Of a DNA stretch of 64,000 nucleotides, positions 1 through 12,989 are shown piece by piece. The notes beneath the pieces were generated by a model. The model ran no database searches, was not told the DNA's origin, and was given only the letters and a program-made list of their open reading frames with translations. Source of the stretch: Adineta vaga. Lineage: Eukaryota; Rotifera. How positions within the stretch are numbered: position 1 is the stretch's first letter; each line of letters opens with the position of its first letter. Location: the NCBI GenBank assembly GCA_021613535.1, contig CP075497.1, positions 7,440,001 through 7,504,000 of the forward strand, read 5' to 3'. The translations under genes were made by a program, and so were the position numbers.

Positions 1-167
1 TATTCTTTCGTTTGTTTTTCTTCATTTGTTACAAATTTTTTTCTTGAGTTTGTTTTTCATCTATTCTGTTTGCATTATGATTTTGTTTCTTTAACGCTTC
101 ATTTTTCATTTCTATTGATTTTGCCCTCAAAGTCCTTAACACTTTTTCTAGCATCTGTGATGACTAT

Positions 168-188
168 CTGTGTGTGTGTGTGTGTGTA
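168..188. repeat. GT dinucleotide microsatellite
   Basis: An almost uninterrupted TG/GT run lies in non-coding DNA. It is a simple repeat with no telomere-type hexamer. Confidence 0.85.
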
Positions 189-2755
189 TGCATGTATGTA
201 GAAGATAAAAAAGAACAAAAGAGCAACAGAAATTATTTATACTCTCATAGTATATATAGTTTACTTTGGTCCTTTTTTTATGTTGATAGAGAAAGAGAGA
301 AAAATTAGTCAACAAAACAACAAGATAGTTCAAAACACACGATTGTCAGATAATCGTAGGTAAAGAAGAAAAAAAACGCTAAATAACTCATCCGGTTTTC
401 ATTTTTCTTTCTTTCGTTCTTTCTTCTACTGTTATGCTTTTTTGTTTTTTGAAAGGAAAATAAACAAATATAGAAAGATAAAATGATCGATTTCGTTAAC
501 AATTAATAGATATCGAAGAATATCATCAGCTTTCTTCATGATCATATGAAAATTCTATTGAACTTGAAAGAATACGAAAGAGTTTCATCTAATTGGAAAA
601 TTTGATTTTTTTTTCCTGTCAAAAGCTCCAAGTGATATATTTATTTATTAGATAATTAGCGATAAAGGATATTTTTGTTTGTCATAAGAAAACAATTTCC
701 GGAAATTAACTATGAACTAGCATGAAGTAAGCAAGACATTACTGAAGTTTCGTGATTGAAGAATTTCAATAAGATATATGTAGTTTTATTCGTAGAAGTA
801 TGTAATGATGATTAAAGTTTCATGTGGATTAAAAATTTCTAAAATCAAGTTCTAGAAAACCTTATGTCTCGTTGTCGTCGATCATTTACTTCGCTTTTTG
901 ATTAATTAATTCATTTATAAATAATAGCAAAGAAGTATAATAATTTTTCTTGTAAATTCAATCAATTTTTCTTTCAATATTTATTGTACGACATCTGGGT
1001 TCACTTCCAACATTAAGGGAAAACCAACTTCTTTTTATTCATCAAAATATCTAATTTCAAACCATATAGATCGTTCAACAGAAGTTTTCATATCTAAATT
1101 TGATATCATTGAATTCATTGGACTGATTATTGAAAAATCGTATTATTTAATTAAATTTATATATGTAACCGCTCACTCTTTACTGAGTTATTTCATGATT
1201 TCAATAGTTAAATTATGTTCTTATTCTTTGTTTGTTTTTTTCTTGTAATAAGTCAAGTATTTCATATTCATTTTCCAAATGGATATATGCTATTGAATGA
1301 CTATTATTGAGTTTATTTGAATAGGATTTTTCATCAATTTGAAGTCAAATGACTAATCAATCAATTAAAATTTCTCTCTTCTAATCTCAAGATATGAATC
1401 AACAATTTCTTCGTCAATCTTATAAGCGATTATATTGATAATCTCATATTTAATACAATATCATACAAAAATAGTCTTTCATCATTATTATTAATCTCCG
1501 GTCTTCACTTCGTCTTCAATATAGTCTATATACATTACCAACAACTAATCTGGATTAAAATCGACCGAAAGAGAGAGAGACAGAGAGAAAACGAACTGCT
1601 TCATTCTGACAATACACTAATACTCCGTTCCTAATCTCAACTCGGAAATTCCTCTTGTACTTTTTTTCCTCTCAATATTTTTTTCCTCAATAATGCATTC
1701 TATATCGGCTTAAGCTTATCACAATCCCAATGCGCTTGCTTGCCAGTCGATAAGCGAAAGCTCAATTAAATTCTTCTCCCAGTCAGGTTTCTTTTCGTTC
1801 TTTTTTTTTATTACTTATCGGCATGGTTGCCGTCCGTATTTCTATATAATCTACCTTATCAACAATCGTTGAACTAGAGCAATCTTTTTTTCTTCTATAT
1901 TGTTTGTTCGTAAATCAGAATGATGATGATAATTATAATGATGACATGGAAAGAAATTGGTAGTACTCAACTCTATCTTAGATTAACTCCAGGACAAATA
2001 GAATGAGAAAGACAGGTAGAGAAGACAAGAGCACTAAAAAAAAGTAGCGAGACGACAATGGGCATAGCATCTTATCAAAAATGGACGATTAACATGAATA
2101 TGATGGAGGTAGGTAAGGAGAAAAGCGGGTCGATAGACGAACGAGAATGAATTTTATAGTGAACATGACGCCTCGGCTGTTGCAGCTGTTGTTGCTGCTG
2201 CTACTGCTTCTACTTAGAGACAGAGAGGAAAAAAGTGATTACCGTTCGGCTCGAGAGAAGAGGAGGCTTGACGCACGATGTGTATTGGAATTGATTGTGA
2301 TTTGTGCGTGTGTTTGACACAAGCGCACCGCCGTCATCACTACCCGAAATCCATTTCTTCTTTCTCCATCTCTCTCCCTTTTCTTCATCTCTATCGACTC
2401 AAATTGTATGTCTTGCCAGAAGAGGCGATAATACATACTCATTTTTTTTGTTTGAATATGTTCATTGATCGGGTCACCGAGAGGGTAGTAGCGTTAATCC
2501 AACTCTTTGTGTAACTGGATAACGATAAAGAAAGAATGGTGACAACAGGAGAAGGACAGGTGCATGTATTCTTAGTCTTTCGTTCTTTCACCTGAATATT
2601 TCTTATGTTTATACTCCTTCTTCTACTCACTTCATCAAAGATTAATGATAGCTTATCGCTCTAGATGTCGAACTTCGTCGTCGTTTTTGGCCGTTGGCAA
2701 GACACGAATATTATTACAACTGTCGTTTAAGTAAGAAAATTATTTTTCTTTTTGC

Positions 2756-2778
2756 TATATATATATATATATGTATAT
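2756..2778. repeat. AT dinucleotide run
   Basis: Alternating TA run with one interruption in non-coding DNA. Similar short runs occur near 5078-5098, 28950-28962 and 47248-47275. Confidence 0.8.
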
Positions 2779-5700
2779 TCTTACACGCGATATCGATGAG
2801 TAGTAATAGCTGGACGATGATAATCAAAATTGCCATTATCCTAATTTTCATGCGTACGTCTCGCGTCACGGCGAATGTGAGTGTGTATGTGTGTGTGAAA
2901 AAAACAAACGAACAAATCGTTTGTTCTTCTTTCCTATCTGTCACGCTATTTAGATATACATATTCATACAATAGTTAACCCATAAATGAAAGAGATCATC
3001 GATGAGAAAGATTTTTAATTTAGTCTTTTGCCGTTTCTTTTTTCTTCTTTTGTTATCTGTATCAACGAATATTTTACAGATATCTATTGAAATAAGAGAG
3101 TAAAGAAAAGAAGAAGAAGAAGAAGAAGAAAAAAACGAAACGAACCGTTATTCTGTAAACATATACATGTCAAGATTAAGATAGATAATACGCGAGTAGT
3201 CGTTGTCATTTCTTTCTTTCATTCTTCGTATTCCGTAGGTAAAAGATGGTGAAGAACAAGAACAAAGAGCTTATCGAGAATACCAACGAGACACGGATTG
3301 GCATGTATAAAGGTAGATTTTAAAGAGATTACATCATCAGTTTTAGTTCTTAATACATACAAATGTATATATGTACGTATGTTTATTCTCTTCATTTAAA
3401 AAGAAATAATTAATATCAAAGAAATCTCATGTACATAGACGATATGCACCAGTTGTTATTATAAAAAGTAACAATAGAATAAGTGTGTGTGTATGTCAGA
3501 TCACTCTTGTCATGTCGAACAAATTGAAGCAAATCAATCAAGCGACTAGGACAAGTGACCACCTTCAATTATTTCTTTTCATTTTATTTTCTCTAGCTTA
3601 TATCGATGATATTCACTTTCACTTATTTTCTTACATTTGAATGACGAGCACCAGCAGTGTTCGTGCACATCTACCAGCAGTACAGGCACCAGATTGTCGT
3701 CTTCAAAAAAAGTTAATCTCTCTCTCCTATTGATTTGCGATTTTCCTTTTTCTCCCTCTTCCCTTCTTCTTCTTCTTTGAATGGAAATCGAAGTATCATC
3801 ATCGTCTCTCCTTCTGCTTCTACTTCAACTAATCCATCCATCCACGACGTTAGTAAATGCGCAAGTGAGTAGAGAAGGTTAATCACCACCTCTCTATCGT
3901 TTCTGCCGATTTTTTTTTATCGTTGTCGACTATAATATTTACGAGCTTAGTGAATCGGTGTTGGTAGTACCATTCGTTTTCGTTTAGCTATTTTTTTTTC
4001 GGTCAAGTAGTTGTCATAAAACTTTTACAGGTAATCCTCATTCGCTACTGGCTTGAATACCAAATTAGTAAGTAAAGATCGTTTGTCAGCAAGGAAGCGT
4101 GCGTATATATGTGCGCGGCATTTTGAATAATTTAGAAAGTAAGAATAAAAAATGGAAAAAAAAGAAAAAAGAAGGAACTAAGTCGAGAGTTTGGTTTGCC
4201 ATTTTCATTTGTTATGTTCATCTCGTTTGAAGAAATAAGTATTGCATGTTTTTAATCTTTAAAATTGTTAAAATGTAACAAATTTTTTATGCATTTTTCC
4301 GTTCCTTTTATCATACATTTCCGTCATCAACTTTCTTTTCCTTGCAATATGATTAACACACTCTCGGATTTTCTGACTATGACTGTGTAAAATTGTCCTT
4401 AGTTGCTTTTCTTACGCTTTGTTCATAAGTGTCTTCGAAATGAAAATTCATTTTTTTAATGTCTTCCGACTGAAGAATATATAAATGGGTATATGTTAGT
4501 TACTATCTCTAATTGCAGACTCAAATAAAAGAAAATGTAAAGAGAAAATCCTTCAAACGTTTTGCGTTTACTTTTTTCTTTCTTGCTATTACTACTTTTT
4601 TAAAGTTTTCTCAAGCACATTTCCGTCTTTCTCTCTCTCTCTCTTTCTCCCCCCTTCTCATTCTCAACGGCAGTTATATACGATAATGTTGTTGTTGGGA
4701 TAATCGTCGAACGTTAGCTCGAAACGTTCAATTTCTTTTCTCGCCTTCGATTGCATTTTATTACTCCGAGTCGCTTTCTTTCTTTTCTCTTTTTTTTTAA
4801 AGTGAGAATAATGCATCCGTATGTCAACTTAAGTTAAAATACTCTTCTCTTTCTCTCCTCTTCTTTTTATTCAAGTTTCTATACGATAGAACGAGAGAGA
4901 GAGAGAGAATGGCATCAGCCGGCTTCATCTTCATTTCGAAATCATGGTTGCCATTGCAGTGTATATATGTTGTTTGCCATTGTGATTAACACTTTTAAAA
5001 AAAAGTAAAATAGAGCTTAACCTCCCTCTTTCTCGACTATCAAAATGTCACTTGGGCTGCTCAATTCAGCAAGTGAGTGTATATATATATATGTATATAA
5101 TTTTGTTGCTTTCTGTTTTTTCTCGCATTCAAGTTTTATTAGGTGTTGATATAACGATTGAGAAGCTATTATTACTAAACAACAGTTGTTACTCATCATA
5201 GTGGATGAGGCGAAACGACTGGTGAAATTGAATAGTGCATTAGTTATCTCTTTAACGAGAAGGAGAGCAAATGTGTTAAGTAAAGCAATCGTATGTGCAT
5301 ATATACGATCGAGGTGCATTTCTCTTTTATTGATTTAAAATACGGAAGAGTATGTTGACAAATCCATATATTGTTAGAAAAAGAAAGAAAGACTTTACGA
5401 CATTTGTCTTTTTTCTCTCTCTCTCTTTCTCCTTCTCTCTGTCTCTCTATTTCTTTCGAATGCATCCGTATGATTGGATGTTAGCTCATACATAGACATA
5501 TTAAGATGGTTACGCTTGACTAACGTTGTGCAATAAACGAGAGCGAGAGGAAATCAAGATAAAACAAATTATTCAACGAAAATGTATAGGGAGAAAAAGA
5601 GCGAACACGAACATAGAACGGCAATGATTGATATCTTGTTTTATTGCAATAATCACTTATCAATATAATGGAGAAAAAAAACGCAATTGGTAAAAATTAT

Positions 5701-6113
5701 TGTCATAGAAGACGACAGTAGTATGTCCTTATTGATTCATTGACAAGGTTTTTTATCCATTCTCTTTTACGTATTCATACTGGTTGGTTGTTTCGGTTCA
5801 GTGCGGTTTGAGTGTTACGAAATATTGACTAATAAAAATGATGTTGAGAATCGAAACAGTGTGATTTACAAAACGCCAATATGTTCGTTGTCAATTGATT
5901 GGTTGTAATAAGAGAGAAAAAGAAGAAGAACTCTCCCCCCGATCATTTTCCTATATCATATCTTTCTTTTTCTTCTCTCTTTCTCCTTTCGTCTTCTTCT
6001 TCTTCGTTGAAGCGCGAAGAGCAAGAAGTAGCGAAAGGATTTGTTAATTGAAAAAAAAAACCTCCAACCAACAGTTAGTTGTTTGAAAGAAGAAAGAGTT
6101 TTCATAAAAGAAA

Positions 6114-7922
6114 ATGGTTTCACGTCGTTTAGATAAATTATATGCAGGTAAGATATTCCTTAAGGGAGAAGTACAAATGTGTTCAATCAGTAAAAGACAA
6201 AATTCTAACACTTCATTGTTTTAAAATAAAACAAATGTGTGAAAATTCATTCGTTTCTCTTTGATTATATTTCAGGTCTGGCGTTAAATAATAAATTTCT
6301 ACCCATACATTGTGTGGTTGCACGAGATGAGTGTCCACAACGTGTATTACAAGATGGTTTTGTGATTATTCCAGCACAAACTAAATTTCATGATATTGTT
6401 TCCGTTGTTTTACGTAGTATGGAAGCTGATATGGGTAAAATTGATAAAGATGAAAGAATTTATGGTAAGAATGAGTGAAATCAAAGAAAGATATTTATAT
6501 AATTTAATTTATTTTCTAGGTGAAATTTTAATTAAAAATTGGAATCCATTATCAATTGAAACAGTTACAGAAGATCAGACAGTGACTGTTCAAGATGTTT
6601 TAGGTGATCTTATGAATATTGCTGTATTACAAATTCGTATATCGAAGTAAGTTAAAGAATACAACTTTAATTGAACAAAAAAGAGAAATCTCGTCTATGT
6701 TTTTCTTTCAGATATTCGAATTCATGTGAAGATAAACGATCAAATCAGTTATTTAAGCAATCATTATCATTAGTAAATGATGACCGAGATAGAAATGATT
6801 GTGAATATGATGATGAACAAAGTCCAAATGGTTATTCATCCAATTCTAATACTACTGACGGGTAGGCTATGATAATTTATTATTTAGTTTTTTAGTAAGA
6901 AATATTTTCTTTCTATTCTTAGTGATAATATTCCATTGAATCTATCAAAAAAACCTTGTTCATCATCATTAAAACCAAATATTCATTATCCAAATACTTT
7001 TGCTAGTCTACTCTCTTTAACTCAACAACCATATGACTCAAATGCAAATAATCGACGTCAACGTGAACGTACTACATTCGATCCTCATGAAGAAACGCCA
7101 CGATTATTACAAATTTTTACTGATACAAAACATCCGACACGTTATCAAATTGCATCAATATGTGAAACTCTCAATGCTCTACCGTGCCGCAAAGGTTTAT
7201 TTCTTTTTTTGTTACTTTAAATATCTTATTTTGTTTTACTTTTAGGTAAAAAAGCTCTTGAACCTTACAATATTCAATACTGGTTTAAAAATGCTCGTGC
7301 TGCATTAAAACGTAAAAAACGTCGTTTTCTCCCAGCTGAAACAGCTTTAATTCAAGAATATACATCCAAATGTGAACTTGATTCATCCGATGAAATCGAT
7401 GAAGATGCCGATGATGATCTCATGGATGATACAGATGATAACAATCAAAAGCCGAATAATTATTATATAAATTATTTACAAGCATTTGATATTTCTTTAA
7501 CTGATCAACAAAAACAAAAAGCAACACATTCAGATGAAAGCAATGATGAAGATAATAATAGTGTAATTAGTAATGAACAATCACCATCAACACAAGTATC
7601 GATGAATGCAACAAAATTAACCACATTTGATTATAATCGTTCGCGACGAAATCGAATCTTTATTGATCCAACTAGTGAAGTACCGAAATTAGAACAATGG
7701 TTCGCGATTGAAACACATCCAGATCATTTATTAATTGAACGTATTTGTTCGGAATTAAATGAAGGAGAATATCGAACAAAATTTCCTAAACTTGAATCTA
7801 AACATATACGTTTATGGTTTAAAAATCATCGAGCTAAAGTAAAACGTATTTGTCGAATTCAAACATCTACTAATGAAAAAACGTCAGCAGTTTCAACTGA
7901 AAATGAACCAACAGAAAAATAA
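6114..7922 (+). CDS. dve: Defective proventriculus-type (COMPASS class) homeobox protein
   Basis: Six exons: 6114-6147, 6276-6464, 6520-6646, 6712-6861, 6923-7194 and 7246-7922. All phases join and give 482 aa. Residues about 15-110 resemble the ubiquitin-like oligomerisation domain of SATB/Dve proteins (it opens LPIHCVV and includes a KNWNPL stretch). Two divergent homeodomains follow. HD1 spans exons 5-6, starts RRQRERTTF, has an expanded helix 2-3 loop and ends in recognition helix YWFKNARAALKR. HD2 is in exon 6, starts RSRRNRIFID and ends LWFKNHRAKVKR. Both keep the W, F, N, R core. The linker is acidic (a D/E run near 7385-7450). No CUT domain is seen, which favours Dve over SATB. Expected to be a nuclear DNA-binding transcription factor. 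The 6-kb gene-free upstream stretch suits a complexly regulated gene. Confidence 0.88.
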
Positions 7923-8382
7923 ACATTTGGAAAAACAAAACATGGAAATTTACAACTGTGATCAAGTGCTCTTTTTCTTCTTCGATATACTGCTGATAGA
8001 CTTTTTTGATTTCATTTCGTTGCATATTGTGATTCTTTTCTTCTGTCGCATTCGAATACGTGAATTCGTTCCTTTTTTCTGTCTTTGGATAAGATATATA
8101 TGTCCAAATATTAGTATTTCTCTTAATATTCATTCTTTTTTTTGCCATGGTTTTTTTCGATTCTTTGCTTGTTGTTGTTTTGTTGTTTATTATTATTTTT
8201 TTTTTCGTTTTGATGATGACGGAAAAAAACCCGCATAAATATATGTATAATCTAAAACTACCCTTCCATAGTATCGATTTCGTAGACTAATATTTTGAAG
8301 ACATTTTTTTCTTCGAAATGAATCGATAAGTTCCTAGTTACATCTCACTAGTATTTATTTAGTTTTTCTTTTCTTCGAATCG
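7923..8382. other. Intergenic spacer, T-rich
   Basis: Holds the 3' UTR of the homeobox gene and the leader of the next + strand gene. It has long T and TTC tracts near 7970-8210. No exon is seen. Confidence 0.6.
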
Positions 8383-9651
8383 ATGAAATATAATGACGAA
8401 AACGATATTCAACCATTACATATGCTACCACGATTTGATTCTCATGTTTTTTTGAAAATCTCACATAGTATCTCTGAACCACAATTGACAAGATTACTCT
8501 TACCAAGATTTCGTTCTGATCATCACCATCCTTTTTATAATGAAAATCAATCTGCAGAAGCAACAATTAGTCAAACAAAATTGATTATTAATCAAAAGCA
8601 AGATATTAATTATCGTGCGAATAAATTCGATATGTAAATTATATCAAAACAACATCGATGAAAAACCTATCTTTGGTTTTTGTAGTAAAGTTCTCGAACG
8701 TGTTTTTGATCAAACTGGAAAAAAATGTTCACCAATACTCAATACAAACATTAAAGACTTGGATCTTGAGGTTTGCAATCAATCGAGTCTTATTAGAAAA
8801 TCTCTAAAAGTTGATTGATTCCTTTAGTATGCCTATGAAATTATTGGCGATACTCTGGAATCTTATATTCGTTATCGAAAGTTAGATCGATGTAAAGCAT
8901 TATCAAATTTTATTGATTATCGTAATAAAGTTTACAAACGAGAAAAAATTGCTCAATATGCATTACCAGAGACAAAGGCACATAGGAAAGATCTACCTAC
9001 AAAACAAAAGATCAATACACCACCAATAATTATTCAAGTGAAAGAAAAACAATCAACATCAGCCTCACCTTCAACTATATCACACGTATGTCTACAAATA
9101 GCATTTCTTTCGAACTTATTTACAGAAATCTGGAAGTTTTTTTTTCTGAAAATCATTCCTAAACATAATGCACGACAAATAAAAATCAAGTTTTCAATAT
9201 AGATTGTACCATCTCCAGCGATTTCATTATCATCACCATCTGTTGTATCAACTATTTCTCTAAATCCATCTCCACAAATCAGTAAAGAATCATTTATTCC
9301 AATTCCTTCACCTGATTTACTCAAAACACCCGTACCTAAATCAATTCAACCTACAAGTCCTTTAAAACAAAAGAATTTAAATGTTCCAAAAAAGATCAAT
9401 AGTAACATCAAACAAACTTCATCAGTCAAAGGTCAGTCGTGATCAACTTATTCTTCCTAAGGTACAATATCAGTGTTATGACTTTTCACTCTCCTTGCTG
9501 CTTCAATTCAAATCATTCGTTAATTTGTTTTTGCTTTTCTTTAGTACCCATGAAAACCAAATCCAAAATACTTCCAAAAAAAGCTATAACAAAAAATCAT
9601 AATGAAACAAAATCTACTGGAAAAAAACACAAAGCTTGTATTATTCTCTAG
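8383..9651 (+). CDS. Unrecognised 309-aa protein, five exons
   Basis: Exons 8383-8633, 8686-8770, 8828-9085, 9203-9431 and 9545-9651 join in phase, with introns of 52-117 nt. I do not recognise the family. The N-terminal third is polar. A middle stretch (around residues 85-150, encoded near 8690-8960) looks helical and charged: it begins IKVLERVFDQTGKKC and continues with a YEIIGDTLESYIRYRKLDRC segment. The C-terminal half is rich in Pro, Ser, Thr and Lys with a basic end. No signal peptide or membrane segment is seen. Its TAG stop shares a CTAG with the stop of the convergent TTL-family gene. The first ATG of the open exon was taken as the start, and an upstream exon is possible. Confidence 0.6.
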
Positions 9652-10891
9652 ATAACTTTTTGCTTATCATAAACCAGATGTAATTGTCGTTGAATATCTT
9701 TTTTCGATTGTTCATAACCGAAATAAGGTAAAATGATTTGTTGAACAACATTTTGAAATAATTCATTAATTAAAATGCTTAATGAATTTCCTGTTTGTTT
9801 GAAATCAGGATAAGCATTAGCTTCAAGAAAATAAACTTGATTATTTTCATCAATAAGAAAATCAAATCCATAAATTTCAAAAGCATTTTTCAAAGGTTGA
9901 AAGATTGTCACTTCATTGTGAAGACCTGTGAAGATTTCTTTGACAATAATTTTAATTTGTTCGAATATATCCAAACGAATAGTTTCATCAAGTTCTTCCA
10001 ATGTAAAAAATTCCTTTACTAAAGCTTCTTCATTCAAGTTCGAATCTGTTTGTGCACAGGTATTTGTAATATGACGAAGACGATCAAATGATTGAGGATC
10101 ATCTTGATAGGATAATGAAGCAAATAATGCTAATATACCATCATACACGTAAACACGAAGATTTCTTTCCGCAACAATATAAACTCGTAAATGAAATTTA
10201 CGATTCTGATAAGTAGAAAGAAGTTTCGGATTTTCAATATAACGTTGAATCACCCATTCACGAACATTAGCAATATCATTCTCTTCGTCTTCGTCATCGT
10301 CGTTGTCAAATTTCGTAGTAAAAAATTCGTCTAATTCCGTTTGAGTATGAAAAATGAATAATTCGCTTGCTTTATCTAAAATTGATGCTTTAAGAATAAA
10401 TGGAATGGGTACAGTTGTTGTTTCCTGGATATTAGCTTCGAGCACATCACGTAATTCATAAGCTTCATTGAGTGCTTCATCGAGATAATCTGGGTGAGAT
10501 AAATCGAGTATATGTGTTTCAGGATAATGCTTACGTAAGATTGAATCAGGTTTCTAAGAGAAACAAAAGATTATAGTTTGAAAAGAGAATATGATTAATT
10601 GATTACTTTTGAAAGATATTTTTGCATAAATGATGCAAAGTTAGCTTTACGTAAGAGACCTTTACGTATACAATATGAATTAGCAAGAACATTTTTGTTA
10701 TGCGAATCTTTTCCCAAACGGTACAGCATATCAAAATCCAGGTCTTCATATTCAAGCCAATAGAGCACATTACCATTGTTTGATATTGATGAACTAACAA
10801 TTGTAAAAAGATTATCTTCTCTTTCGAGAACAGTTCGAATCAGTTCATTTGTGTACGAACATGCCATTTGAAGATGTACTTTAATCGTCAT
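9648..10891 (-). CDS. Tubulin-tyrosine ligase (TTL) family protein, Pby1/plant-like type
   Basis: Two exons on the minus strand, 10607-10891 and 9648-10553, separated by a 53-nt intron. Together they encode 396 aa. The N-terminal exon carries YCIRKGLLRKANFASF, typical of the TTL fold entry. The second exon has the ATP-grasp features of the family: WVIQRYIENPKLL, KFHLRVYIVA, YVYDGILALFA and, near the C-terminus, the metal/ATP-binding FEIYGFDFLIDENNQVYFLE followed by ANAYPDF. TTL enzymes ligate amino acids (Tyr, Glu or Gly) onto tubulin or other protein tails. The exact substrate cannot be read from sequence, so tyrosine ligase activity is only inferred. An acidic insert (DNDDDEDEEND) lies around residue 145-155. 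The stop overlaps the convergent neighbour's stop. Confidence 0.8.
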
Positions 10892-12989
10892 CGTTTCTTT
10901 TAATCTAAAAACTTCAAAAGATTTTCAATATTATTCTCTTTTACTCGGGTTATGATTATTTCGAATGATCAGTTCTAATTCACTGATTATAACAACAAGT
11001 GCATTAAGAGTACCGAGTAATATTCACTAAATTCAGTAGCATTCTTGTCTCCAACAATTAATATAACTATCCTTGTTTGATCTGATATAGGATAAATCTT
11101 TAAATTTTCCTTTTTTATATTTATGATTATTCAAAATATTTCTATTGTCATCCTAAGTAATATTAATGTCGACATTTATTATACAGTATAATTAATATAT
11201 TATATGGAAATATAAAGGTATTAAGTAAATGACTACAATGCATGATGTCCTTAACGTTATTGCGTACGAAACATCATACACTAATCAACATATAAATTGT
11301 TTACTCCAAATATATTGACACTATATTTAACATATGTCAATTCAATCATTTGCATTTTTTAATCGACATCTTCATCAGTATTTGGGTCATTGTTCAGATC
11401 TCGTTAAAGTTCAAATCGAACTGAAGTTGTTATGAACCAAAGATATCAACTTGTTCTTTTTACTTTCACAAGTCTTGATTTGCTAATTATCTTTCTCATA
11501 TACTTCGAAATCTCCTGATAGATACACGTTTTCAATTTATTAATGCACATGAAATAGAAAGTGTCATGTTGATTTCTTCTCGTCATGTCATTCGGAAAGA
11601 AAACAACTAATCTCTATTATTCATATAGTTAGTTATTTAGTATATATGATTACACTACTGTCTATGTATTTTTTGAACAAAAAAAAAAGAAAGAAAAGAT
11701 TTAAAACCTCCAATGATCAATAAATAATATAAGTTTTATAATGAATAAATTTATCAATATCGTTAAGAAACTTCTTTTTGATGTTTCGTTGTATTAAAAT
11801 GTCAGGCCTTATGCTCAGTTTTCAGTGATACACCTGGAAAGGCTCAATTAGTCTTGAGTTACAGTATCTCGCCTCATTTTCTTCGTTTACATCCGTTCTC
11901 TTCCTTCCTGAATATTTCTAATTCGTTTCCTATGTTTTCGTAGATTTTACCATGATGTTAACTCAATTAGAGTTCGATAGATATAGAAGATATTAGTATT
12001 TGTATGTATTCGAAAAATTAGTTCAATCACATCTAAAGACAAAACAACTGAGAAGATTAAATTTACTAGAAAAACAGACGTACATCATGTTAATTGATTC
12101 TTTTTTTAGAATTTCAAATGTTAAAAATCATAGTACCAATTCTGATAAGGTGAACTATTCTCGCCATCATCATCTTCGTCCTCTATTACTCATTTTATAT
12201 TCGCTTTATTAGATATCACGATGTCAACTATGCCCTATCTGCATAATTACAAGGCAGATCATTTTTCTGGAATCATCGCATGTCTTTTTATATCTATGTA
12301 GCGGCGGTATTACATAGGGATAATAACTCTCTCTCTCTTTCTGTCTACCTTCATGATTGTTATTCAAAAAATCTTTATTCATTTATATTCTAATAATTAT
12401 TAGTACTGAAGAAACTGACGAGTTTGCTCTCTTTCTCTCTCTCTGTCTACTGTCAATATTCGTAGTGTGACATGAAAACTATTGGATATGGTTAATAATA
12501 TGAGTCGTGAGATGATGAATTGCAAAGATATAATAATATATATTTACGAAAGCTTTAACGATCTATTTGTTGCAGTTAGCGTGAATTTAACATTTGTCTG
12601 GATGCTTTCTGTGTATGATCTATCGATTATACATGAAGATTCCTGACAATGTCTATGAAAGCAAAAGGAAAGAAACAAAAAGACGCTCGTCATTCGAAAG
12701 CAACGAACAAGAAGAAGAAAAACAGAAAGAGACAACAGAGAGAGAAAAACTGAGAAGAAAAGTCGTTTATTAGCTTATAGAACATAAGAAGGAAAAGAGA
12801 GATTTATGTTTTATTTCTATCGTGAAAAAAAGTAAGAATTATCGTTTTTTCTTGTCTTTACTGTAATAGTAAACGGAAGAGATAGTAGATTGAAGTTGAC
12901 ATCAGCATTTTGTTTTCCTAGTTCTATGTCGTTTTTCTATCTACATTCAATTTGTTAATTTTTGTCAAAAAAAAACATATTGAAACAAA
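10892..12989. other. Divergent intergenic region
   Basis: Lies between the start of the minus-strand TTL-family gene and the start of the + strand GPCR, so it should hold both promoters. It is AT-rich with CT tracts near 12330-12345 and 12428-12445. Short open frames at 12000-12212 and 12544-12735 have no homology or splice support. Nothing else is seen. Confidence 0.55.

Larger units (their letters stand above)
1..6113. other. Long gene-free region upstream of the homeobox gene
   Basis: No credible coding exon is visible on either strand. The open frames are short, low in complexity and lack splice partners. The stretch is AT-rich with many pyrimidine and purine tracts: GA-rich near 1570-1590, CT-rich near 4628-4650, 4895-4905 and 5410-5450. 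It also has GT runs and short AT runs. It ends at the start codon of the defective-proventriculus homologue, so it probably holds that gene's promoter, 5' UTR and distal regulatory DNA. That role is inferred from position only. Confidence 0.6.

Noticed and set aside
168-188. TG-rich tract as a telomere repeat
   Set aside because: It is a plain dinucleotide run without a TGTGGG-type hexamer unit.
2166-2318. Short + strand frame starting [18 protein letters not shown], resembling a signal peptide
   Set aside because: It comes from a CTG/GCT triplet run, stops after about 50 codons and has no splice partner or homology.
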